A DNA stretch of 64,000 nucleotides, taken from contig NC_049996.1 of the NCBI RefSeq assembly GCF_000003815.2, positions 3,766,297-3,830,296 on the forward strand, written 5' to 3'. Of the stretch, positions 21,401-33,400 are shown piece by piece. Every line of letters begins with the position of its first letter. Positions within the stretch are counted from its first letter, which is position 1. Below the pieces are notes generated by a model. It worked only from the letters and a program-made list of their open reading frames with translations, did not search any database and was not told the DNA's origin. This DNA is from Branchiostoma floridae. Taxonomy: Eukaryota > Chordata > Leptocardii > Amphioxiformes > Branchiostomatidae. Both the position numbers and the translations under genes were made by a program.

Positions 21401-24400
21401 TCAAAATATTGTGAAAATTATGTGTCAAGATACAATTGTGTTGTCTCCGGTTACCGTAAATTGTTACAAGCTCACTATGTAACATTAGAACAACATGGTT
21501 TGTAGATTTTCTTACTTTTTCTTTTCATAGTAGCCCTGTAGAGCTACATTTCAAAATTCCAAGGAGAAAGGTTACAGCTCCACGTTACCTTACCGAGTTG
21601 TGACGTCACCAGTAGGTCAAATGTCGTGACACCAATCAAATATTTGTCAAATAGTTGCCATAACATGTTTACCATATGTCATATGGATTTCATACTTTCA
21701 GAAGCAGGAGAAGGAAGATATTTGTAAGTTGCTGCTTACCTGTAAGGTAGGCACTTGTGATGTCGGGTCCCCCTTCCGAGGGTCTAAGTAAGTCTGTACC
21801 TTCTGTGAAGTTACTTGTCGAGTTAAAAATAGACCTGTTGGCTAACGTGCCGCATCCTGCACCGAGAGCGTAAGGCTGATCTATTCTTCTCGACAATTCA
21901 AACAACCACCCTTTAAAAAATAAATAAGAAGGTTCACAATTTTATATAAGCATGGACATCCAAATGCATTATGGGTAGTATGTCAAAGGGCCCCTGAGAC
22001 ATAAACATGTCTGAAAATTATTTTGCCAACGTTCCGTTTGCACATGTCAAAATAATATGTTGAGGTCTATGTTTAATTTCAAGAACTATTCAAAACAATT
22101 CTCACTTGTCTCACATTTCTTGGCAACGCTTTCAGGGAGCGAGCTTGATAGCATAGTATGTAGATTGCAAAATTCCAGGAAACATATATTAGGAATTTCC
22201 TTTGCCATCCGGCCATGCACTCTTTTGATATGGTCATGACATGTCATTGTTCTGACATGGTGCTACGTACAGAAAGCTATACTAGTTTATTCTTATCATT
22301 AAAACCCCTGTCAAATAGCGAAACATTAAGAAATGAGAGATGATACCAGCAAAGGGATCTTGAACTTTGACCTAAATCACATGACGTCACAGCAGCGCAA
22401 GCCCATTCTAAGCTATGAGGCGGATTATCAGGCTTTCATCTTACATCATCTGTGCCGTGTTGGATGATTGCCTAATCAAATTACCTACAAACATGGTCGC
22501 ATGGATTCAAATTTAATACAGTAACAGTTATGGGCGCCGCCATTTTGTGAGATTGAAGTGAAACCTTTCCATCAGTCTGTGTGTCAATAGCACGCTTCCC
22601 GGATCCATGCTACGAACATATCATAGGAATTATTTGAAGGACTAAAGGATTCCTTTCCACTGATACCTATCATGAATATTTTTCCTCGATTCTTGCATTA
22701 CTTTAGTATATAAAGTCCTGTATGTATGGTTGGTGACATCATTGAAATGCCTCTATTTAGAAGGTCAAATCCTACTCACCCAATTCCCAGCGATGGGTTT
22801 TCAGTTCCTCGCGGCCTATGACGTACCAAATGCACGCCAACCAATGAGCGAGGAGCCCAAAGAATGACATCAGAAGGGTTAGCACCAGCGCACTGTACTG
22901 CGACCACCTGTCCAGCTTCTGCATTAGTCTGGCAAGCCTTAGCAACCTGACCGTTTTCATAAGATGCACGAAAGAAGTCTGAAAAAAATATGAAAAATTA
23001 ATGTATTGATAAATAATTCCGTCTTCCCGCCATTTATGATTCGCTGTTGCCTGACGTCATCCGACGACTTCCGGAACATCGGAACAGCGAGTCATCTATC
23101 TGAAGAAGGTTGGAGTTTTTTATGACCGAAAATTTATGGTGAGTGTTATTATTGTGTTGGAACAAAGTTTAGACTTTTTCACTATAAAATTCATGTTAAA
23201 TGATCTTTTGAGCTTTCCTCCTCCGACATAACTTTTATTTCTCTTTATTTTTCTGTAATATGAGATCAGGACCTTAGAGTAAAGTCTAAAACAGCTATTA
23301 TGGAAGAAATATTGTTATTTTATTCTGCAAAACGTCAGGAAATATTTGATATCATTAACCACAAAATACTGTAATCGTTTTTGGCAACGGCATAGGAGTT
23401 GAGGAATTTCTGTCTTCAGGCGCTTAAATACATTAAACAAAAAGCAAAGGGGACTTTTTTGCTGTTATGTTGTTTCTTTTGGTCTTCGACATTATTTGAA
23501 ACACTCACTGTCAGCCTTATTGCACCTTCGCATTTTTTGCCATTTTTTAAAACACCAGCTTATTTTATTGCACCTGTATTTTTAAGAAATTAAGTATAGC
23601 TACAGGTGGGTGAACTGTGTTAGGTTCACCTTTATAATTTAGTTGCTTTTTGTTGGTAACGCATGTGCAAACATGAGAGGGTGATGATGAGGAAAGCAAA
23701 TGGGTTAAAGCCTGTGCCCGAAAGTTCTACACGGCAATGTAAACAATGTTTACGAAAAAAACGTCAGAATTTTGCTCTAGACCATGTGAATATGCATATG
23801 TCAAATGAGACACTTTTCCTTTATGAACGTTTAACAGATTCGGACTATCTGTGGCTTAAGAATCAACTAAAGAGAGTATTGTTTGTTTGTTTGTTTTTAG
23901 TCCTGTATTGTTGAAGCTTTAACGAAACCATAACATGTGTTGATTCAGATTCGTTTTACCAATGCAATGTACTAAATGTGTCTAACGGTAGTTTCCTCAC
24001 TTTCTATGTTACACAGTTGGTTGGATTTAGCACATCTTACTAATCCTCAAAGTCACCGTAGGGTTGTCCTGAAGTGTATGCATCTGGAATAATGTGGGGC
24101 ATGCACATGTTATAAAAAGGGAAAGGACTTTGACAGGAAAGGGCCACGTTTTTTCTATCATAATGGCTTTTTAAAAGAAAATGTAATATCAAACTTTGCT
24201 TCCTTTTTTTGAGCATGTTTGAAAAGATGAATGGGTTTTACCCAAAACAATGGTATGCAATTTTTTAAAGATCATACTTCGTGGCCCTTTTCCTGTGTGG
24301 ATAAAGCATGTTAGGGGTCATGCAAAAGTGGGGTGGCAAAAAATGAAACGAGCTACAGCAACAAAAGTGCAAAGTTTTTAAGTCGTAAGCCATAAGTCAA

Positions 24401-27400
24401 AGTGAATAGGACGTTTGACTTACAACTTTGTGCATATAGCTGTCGTTAGTAGTTGCACAACAGGAATCAAAACCTTGTGTACCATTTCATTCGTTGTTTC
24501 TGTGTTTTTACAAGCAATTTGAATGCATTTGCTTTAAATTCTTATTGATAACCTATGGCGTCCTTCGTCTCTTTTCAGGAATGCTTCTTTCTCACGCCTC
24601 CGTAGAGGCAGAAGACGCCGCAGATTATTTACTACAATAAGTGTCATTCCAGATACGGCGGCCATTTTGGATTTCCCGTTGTCATCTGGGGTCATTGCAC
24701 CAAAACGAGGCTTGTATGCCATCATTGCATTATGCCTCGTTTTGATGCAATAGCCCCAGATGACCCTGGGAAATCCAAAATGGCTACCGCATCTGGAATG
24801 ACACTTATTGATCTGAGTTGTTTGTTGGTGTTGCAGTTTAGAGATCATTCATTAAACCTGCATTGTGTTCAAAGAGGTTCTGCATTCACCAAAAAGTTAT
24901 ACTACAGCAAACATTTCTATGACCGTCTTTCACCTTCGTCAGGGCAATACTGACTGGTTCACTTTGTATATAATGCTGAGCTAGGCAAACCGTGAATCAT
25001 TGCCCCGAAGAAGTAGACCGACGGTCACCAAAACGTTGGCCTTGGTAGTGTGTAAAAGGCATTCTTTTTTTATAGTCATTGAGACATTCACTAGCTGGAT
25101 GAAATGATTCACAGATGTATTGTAAATGTCGTGCAAGGTTTTTGATAGCTGTATGAAGGATGCAAACTAGCAAATGCGTGGGGACGCACAGTTTGAAAAA
25201 GTACTGTACCTGGTCGACCTCATTCGGCCTTGTGGGTCTCGGTGACTAGAAAAGTCGTTAAAGAGTTAAAAAGTCATGCTGTAAGAATAGTCAATGTTGG
25301 TTGTACACAAAAAAAGACAGAGTTAAGGGGGAGGGGGGCAGGCTGCAACTAATCTTCTGCAGAGATCCAGGGATTTCTTTAATGCTATGAGGATGCAGAG
25401 GTTATATTTTAAACAGCAAAGTAGTAGCCCAAGACTCCTTTTCAGCAAATAATGACAGAATCTTGCTGGTAGTCTTCGCTACCACTTGCTCCATTGTCAG
25501 TCTTGAAGGGTCTTGCAGGTTGGTGGGGGAGGGGGGTGGACAAAGTTTCAAAAATACGTACCTCGCCTAGAATATTCTGACAGTAGTTGTGGGGAAAAGA
25601 TGACACGTTTGTTTTAGTTGGCTCGCAGATGGTAATGTTATAATTGCAGTCTTTTTTGTGTGCTTCCTTATATGCGCATTTTCTATAGTGTTCTATTAAC
25701 TGTTTTTTTACAGAGCTGCTGAGACAAGCAAAGGGACATAATTTTCCATTTTGCACTGAATATGTTCTCCTAATCTGTTCTGATATTGAAAAATATCTTT
25801 ACAGCTAAATTCTCTTCGCCAGGCCTAAAGTCACTTGGGCATGTTGCTATCATGTTTTTCAAAAATATAGTTGAACTAGCTGCAACCTTGTAATACTGAC
25901 ACATTGTAGGCCTCTTGGAGCACAAGCCAAGGTGTGGGAATGGTGCAAGTCTTAGCTATGCATGTGTTAACATTGTAATTTTTTGTGTAATCGACATGAA
26001 AGCAGCACAATCCGTTTGTGTGCAATCGACATAAAAGGTGCACAGTACGTTTTTGTGCAATTTTACATAAAGGGTGCAGTTTCGGTGAATTGTGCCTTTT
26101 ACCGGACTCAGCAGCGCTGAAGTAAAAACAAAAAAGAGGCAAAATGCATAATATTATTTAGAGTGACGTCATGCGGTTATAGAGTGCTCGAGAGTTATGC
26201 TTACGCATGCGCAGTGGTTTGCGCATCATTCTCCCAGCCTTTCGTGCTTTGCAAACGAACATGCTCGCTTTTTAGAGTTAGAAAGTTACTCAGGCAGGCC
26301 ATACAAAGAGTTTGTAAGGAGCTCGGAGTGGACAAATGCATTAGGTAACTTTTATAGAGATGGCAAAGCAAGTATCAAAAGATTGCACGCTTTTGAAGCT
26401 TAAGCGTATCATAACAAGCATTGAAAACGCCCTAAAATATTTCGATATTCTTTGGAAGCATTTGGTATCTATTAATTGAAAAATCTTTTCAAATGGGGTT
26501 TTATGTTTTTACCTGAATCTATATACAGTTTGATAAAACTGTGTTTTTTCATCCCGTTTTTTTTAGCAGAACTTGTTTTTCATTTGAAATTCCAGCGCAA
26601 AATGTTGAGGCTCTCTTTTGTACTTGCTCTATAGCTAACATCTCGTTTCGGACATTCAGTAGTCAATGGCAACTTCAACTATCACGTAACAGACCATGCG
26701 CACAACACTTGCAAAACACCTTACATTCACAATGACACAAAGACCCATATATGGTAGCCTGGTACCAAACTGTTAAGTTAAAACTCGTTCGTATATATTT
26801 ACCCACATACAATGCGAGTATAAAATAAATGTAGATAACTAACAGGGTGGTAACATGCTACCATCTGTAGTAAACGATCTGAAAAGCGAGTAAGGACTTT
26901 TTTCTAGGCCATATCTTTTCTATATGGATGACATCCAAAACCTGATGCGAGCGTGTGAATAAAAAGAAGATTGACGACCTAAAGACAGATGCTTTAATTA
27001 TGCAACTTAAGTAGTCAGGATGGTAGAACAAATGACTGAATACACAGCATATAGTATACCGAATAATAGATTCTACATTTTTGGCCTTTCACATCTTTGA
27101 TCTTGTAATGTTCTATGAGATAAGTCCAATCATGAAAGTCTTTCTATATCAATATTTGCATATATTTGCTAATTTTGAAGCTGCTTTGTACGATTTACAG
27201 TATGGTTGAAAACATTTTTTTCATTTTTTTGATACGGTCGATGATGTCATCCATATAGTCAAATCAATATGGCCCAATGACTGAAATCCAACGAAAGGAA
27301 ATGGAACGTACATGTATTTTGTAATGGCGGCCATCTTGAATGGCGGCCATCTTGAATGGCGGCCATCTTGAATGGCCGCCATTTTGGATGGCCGCCATGT

Positions 27401-30400
27401 TGAATTTTAATTTTGTGTACGCTCATCACAACATCGTTCACTGTAGAAGGGTCATTTATATTTCAGAGAGAAGAACACGAAATTCTACTTACGATTTCCA
27501 CGTTGACTGCATAGAGAAGATCGAACGGTACAGCTGCCATGAGGTCCACGAAGAACCAGGTCTTGGCATAGTTCAGGGCTATTGACCTCGCATCGTACAC
27601 AACTTGACCGGACGAGGTCACGTAAGTAGTGCGAAAATTAAGTATAATATCTAGAAAAAAAAGAAAAGTTGATTAAAGTACGGTATACCAACGAACAACT
27701 TCATTACGTTAGTGATTTGCAGGTTGTAAGTTACCGGATAGCAAGCTCTCTGCACACAACCAAATGTTTCTTCGAGATCGACGTTTCAATCTGTCACCTT
27801 CTTCAGGGAAATTCTGAATGATTCTGTTACGCACTGCAGCATAGGGGTTGCTGCTAATAGATACTGTCCCAAACCTATCTATTCCTGTGTAAATAGGTAT
27901 GGCATTTTGGAAATAAATGCAATGTATTTAGTCACGCCCACTGCTCCCGAGTATCATAGCTGCCATAATAGTATTAAATTTAAAGTATAAAATACTGACA
28001 CGATCACGAGCAACATACACAACTTCAAGACACACTTGCTATTGTTATCACAAAAACTAGCACAAATTGCATAGAAAAGCTTCTCTTACCTACGATGAAG
28101 AGCATTTCTACGATGACGTCACTGACGAAGGAAGGTTTGGTGAAGTTGGGACCCCGGCCCTTCTCACAAGGAAGGGCAAACGCCACGTTATATGGTACAA
28201 CCACTGCGACGTAAAATGTCGCTAACAATATGATAAAGTCCCAGCCTGACTTGAACATGCTGAAGTGTAAGAGGACGAAATGGGGTTTCTTGATGCTCTC
28301 TGTTTTGTACTCCGGGACGGCCATCTTGTCTGATATAAACCCCTGGAAGAGCACATAGAAAAGGTGTTATCTTAGCAAACGCTTTTTCTTCATCTAATAC
28401 TACAGCTGTTTCAGTCTGTCGTGCAACGGTTCCACAATGCCGTTAAAGACTTGAAACAGGTTCAGAGCAAACGACTCTATAGTATTTGACAATGCTTCTC
28501 TTGCAAGCACATTTCCCTTGTCTTTTGTGTTCACAATAGATGAAGAAAGACTAATGACAATTTCATCTTTACAGCAATGCCTGGCAATGGCAGCAAATTG
28601 ACAACCTTATTGAACAGGGTACATGAAGACTTGTTACAATAGTGTACGAAACAAAAGAAAAATGCTTTGCCATTCTGTGACATAATAGAAACTGCACAGT
28701 TTATTAACGCTAAGTGCTCAAAATCAATATTTCTGACAAAAATTGACAATTGACGACAATTCTTTACGGTTGTCGGTTACACATCTTCTGTTTTGTTACA
28801 CAATGACACTGTCAAAATCATGACAGTATCTTTTGATAATGGATGCCGGAAAATGAATGTCGGATACGTACATTTATCATAGCCTATTCAGAACTTCTCT
28901 AGGACAACATACAAAAGGTGCATTCAGTTTGTCTTGATTATCGTGTATCGAGGTTATTGACTTCCATTATGTATTGTAGTAACGCATGACACATCTTTAA
29001 TGTGTACCCTTTTGAATATCCCTTGCATTCTAGGCAAATATGAACTATAGGTTAAAAAATGCATGTTAGAAATGGCTAAATTTTACATGCGTTCTAGCGT
29101 TAAGCAGTAATGCAAAACGGGTGAGCGTTTTAGTTCTTGCAGGAGGGGTGTATTTAGAATTAAAATCTGAAAAACAAATACCAAAACCTAAGACGGACTG
29201 ACATTAGTGTATTGTGCTCGGGCTTGATTACGCTCAGCCTCAATCTGTGAAATGTATGGAAATGAAAATGATATGTAAACATAAGCAAAGAAAACTTACA
29301 AAACTATAAATAAAAGAACATATTACAGGTATACAAAAATAAAGAAGAAAATCATGACATACTTAAAAAATGATTATGAATGACAGTGCAACACAAAATG
29401 CGAGGAGAGAAGAGCGTCGTACAGAATTTGAAATTTTCAGTAAATGATGTTGTTAACTATAACGGCAATTGCTCTTAATTTCTTTGGGTGCCATAGAACT
29501 ACCGCCTACAAACTCTTAAGAATTGGAAGAGATCCTCTAACGTGGCATCAGTCATGTACAAGACATGCATACATCAGAAGATATTCAAGAACATTTGGAG
29601 GTCTTCCTTGTGGTCTACATGAACCGTAGTGCTACGATCAATATTGGAAAAAAGTCTACCGAAGGGTAGTTTATACCGGCTGTTTTCTTTGACTTTCGAG
29701 TGTGACCAGTCCTCTGCCCCATGGGACATGTGGCTATTTTTGGACATGGTTGGGTACCGATTTGTTACTGTAAAATGTAAATGCATTTAAGTTCGCGGGT
29801 ATTTAATTTCACGATAGCGGGAAAAAGACTGTTCGCGGTGGCACCATGCAGTCTAGGCTCTTACTGCCATAGAAAAATGTTCGCGGTGTTTTTAATTTCA
29901 CGGTAAATTGGCAACGCGAAAACTGCGAACATCAAAACCACAGCGAATATTTCTGCATTGAATTTACAGTGCTCAATCGCAGTTAAAATCATATTGGGAC
30001 CCGGCGACAAGTAACCTAATCTTAAAAGCCCGAGGGATACACCCGTATCCTACAGTTCATCGGAACGACTTTGTGGCATCAGGCTACAAACCCTACTAGC
30101 ATCGGTGTAAATCTGACTCTTGTATAAAAAAAATATATATATACTCACGCTGTTAAGCTTTTTCAACCGGCTTCTTCCCTGCGTAGGTTTCTGTAGATGG
30201 CCGGATAGTTGGTACAACACGGCTCGACTTCTCCGCCTCTGAAACTGCTGACCTGTTCTTCTTCCATAGGAAGCGTTAACGTCTACAGCCAAACAAGGTG
30301 AGAAGTCAGTTCCTGAAACGATACGTTCTCAGGGATGATACAAACAAAAACAAAGTAGCGGTCGCCACTTTACTTCGATTTTACGACAGGTGACGCAGTG

Positions 30401-33400
30401 CGGCACGGTGCGGTCATGTGATTACAAATGGCGCATGCACCACCGCAATGGAAGCTGGGAACTTAAACTGATTTGTCAGTAGTTATATTGCATGCATTTA
30501 CAAATTGAAGTAAATTTACATAACATTGCCAATATAGTTTGAAAACGAATAATTGTCAACACACCATATAGAAACAACATGTATGCCAACATTACAGCGG
30601 TTTTAATACTCGTATTGATATAAAATATGTAATTATCATTCTTAATAATGAACAATCTGGTACGCAGAAAGATTTCCAAAATACAGACTCACTGAAAAAT
30701 ATCAGAATAATCAAAAATCGACTACTAATATTCTATAACACACGTATCAATATTTGAAAGCGCCTAGAAAAAACACGTCATGCTAAATATCATCTGAAAG
30801 AAATATAAAATCTGTCTTGGGCATAGAAATGAAGAAACACATTAATAGAAAAATAAATGTTCCGTTAACTTTGATTAATATGTGGTGCACATTGATTATG
30901 GTCTTCTTCTGAGTGCTGAAAATAGTCATAATCAGTACAAAAGCTTGTTTATGAAAGAGCGAATGCTGTACCCTGTAAAATGACACAAAAATGGTACATA
31001 ACATGAAAGTAAATTTTCGTTTTGTGAGTCTGCCATAGAACAATGGAAAGAGACAAAGCAATAACACAGCCAGAGGAAAGAAATGAAGGATAGGATAGTA
31101 GTCAGAAAGCATTGACAAGAGACGTGCTTGCAGATAGCATGCAACAAACAAAACATTTACAGACACAGGGCTCGAAATACTTGGTGCACATTTACACCTG
31201 TACCGAAAAGGGGAGTTGTGCACCTAATTTTTTTTTATTATGTGCACCGGTAAATAGCACATTTTCATATATTTTTTTTTTCAGTCATAGAATGTTAAAT
31301 CCAATCTTTGAAAAGGATTATCTAGGTTTTTGATAACTTTCTACGAGTACTTTATGTTGCACAACCATGTTTTTTCTGGTCATCTAAAGCTAAGGACACA
31401 ACCCGCCGTATACTATATGTACAAATACGTGCTGTCTACGAGCCAAAAGGGGGCAATCTTTTGGGATCCGTAAGTGGTAAGCACCGCCTCCGTACGAACT
31501 CGTAGGGAATTTGGATTTTTTTGGGGCACGCAGACACGCCGCACAACTTTCTGTGCCAACGGGCTGCGGATTCGTCCCCCGTACGTGTCAGTACGGGCGA
31601 CGCGCCTGTCCTGTACAGCCTGAACGTTTTCAGGAATACGTAGCGGACGTGGCCTCCCAAAAATTGTACGGACAAATTGCACGTCAGCTAAAATGTTTGG
31701 TTAGGTGCACAAAATATAAACTTCGAGCCCTGCAAGTATTGAGGTATATGTGGTGTGTACTAGGGGGAAGGGAGAATCTGACAACTTAGCTTACACGCGC
31801 CCTTAAACCTTGGGGTGGGTCCTTGCTCTGAAAGGGCAAGAAGAACAGAACACCTGTGATGAAACATGCGCGACTGCAAGAGAAAGGTGGTGCGTACCAC
31901 AGATAGCCCCGTGCAACAACGCCCCCTTGCGAAACGTTAAAAACTTGCATTTTGCAATGTCAAACTGAAGTTATAAGATGCATATCATTACTCTTGCCTC
32001 ATAGCTAATAGGGTTGAATGTCTACTTGCTATTTTTCGTACAAATTTGTGCACAGATATGGTTGCTTTGAAAAATAAAATGTTACAATATTTTGTACTAT
32101 TTCTATCGCATTTTGGAATGATGCAGAAAGGCAATTTTTAACGCTTGTGCAAGAGTTACTCGTCTAGGGGCTGTCTACAGTGCGCAATGGAGTGCTAAAA
32201 TGTGATACTATAGCGCAAGACAAGAAGACAGCAGCCAAATGCAAATAAGAAGTGTTGATACTTGTAAATAATGCAGCATTCATAAAATGTATATTTTTTT
32301 GTTTGTTATTCACGTCGTATATGTCACTATCAGTTGGTTAATCAAAAGGTATTAATGTTAACACCAAGAGGTATTTCTTCATTCTTTGCATTTGCTGCAC
32401 ACTGCTAATATGGCGGATCATAGTTCTAACTACGTATGTGCAGCTAAATGCATTCTGGATGATATGTCCAAGATAAAGGCCCCCATAGCTAACTTGTAAA
32501 CAGTTTCTATATAGACCATGCTCCAGAATCAGTCGGTAAGTTTCCAGCTGTGTTTCAGGGGCCTTCACCTATGACAGACTACCCACAATGCATTTCTCTG
32601 CACATGCGCAGTTGAAACCATAAACCTATGTACACCAGTAGCAGCTATTCGGGTCTTGAGTGATAACCTTAAAAGTCGACTTGACGGTTGATTTTTTTTG
32701 TTTTTTGGCGACGCCTTTGAGGCGAAGCCGTTTCTCATTTCTTTTCTTTTGGTATGGAGAGTAAGAACAGACTATTTTGCAGTACTTATTTCTGATTGGT
32801 AGACCAAAATAACTGCGCTGTCGAAGGAACAGGACACACATCTACTTGTAAGGCAACATATAGATCTATTGGGTTTTTCTACGTATAACTACGCTTGGGG
32901 AGGGGCAGTTTCTACTGATGTTGTGCAAGAATTCCAGCGGGCAATGAGACAGATGAAGCCAACATTCCAGAAAGAACAGAGATACTGAAGGAAGCGAAAA
33001 CATGCATTTTGTAGACGTGATGGAAACAAGACGTACATTTTTAACCTGAAAATAAGTATGAACTGACAAGGCGATGATTTAGATACGAGAAAAATGTATA
33101 CAGGAACACAAAATATTAGAGAAATATGTAATACATGCTTAACTTATCACTTCAAAGTCTGTTAGAACAATTAACGACATATAACAAAGGCACAAACTTT
33201 CCAGGGAGGCTGACAACGGATTCAAGCAATGTGTCCCTAATATGCAAATCAACAAATTTGCATGTTTGGGACAAATTGCATGAAGCACCTTTGCCGGTCC
33301 TACCGTTGGCTTCCGCCTCGTCCAAATCCATGCTGGACAGCTTCGTTCTCGTGATGTCCTTGTGAGAGGCGAGGAACAGAACCACTTCTCCCTTTTCGTT

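Larger units (their letters stand above)
22979..27492. other. Intron 6: no exon; several repeats
   Basis: This is a 4.5 kb intron between S3 and S4 exons. Exons 6 and 7 join directly ([14 protein letters not shown]) with no missing residues relative to KCNH8, so no hidden exon is needed. Contents listed separately: a palindromic MITE (24635), a dispersed repeat copy (24918) and a tandem CCATCTTGAATGGCGG array (27325). The remainder is AT-rich with nothing recognised. Confidence 0.6.

Noticed and set aside
31413-31789. Overlapping open frames in both directions near 31.5 kb
   Set aside because: They lie in a hAT-like element and match no transposase or host protein that I recognise.
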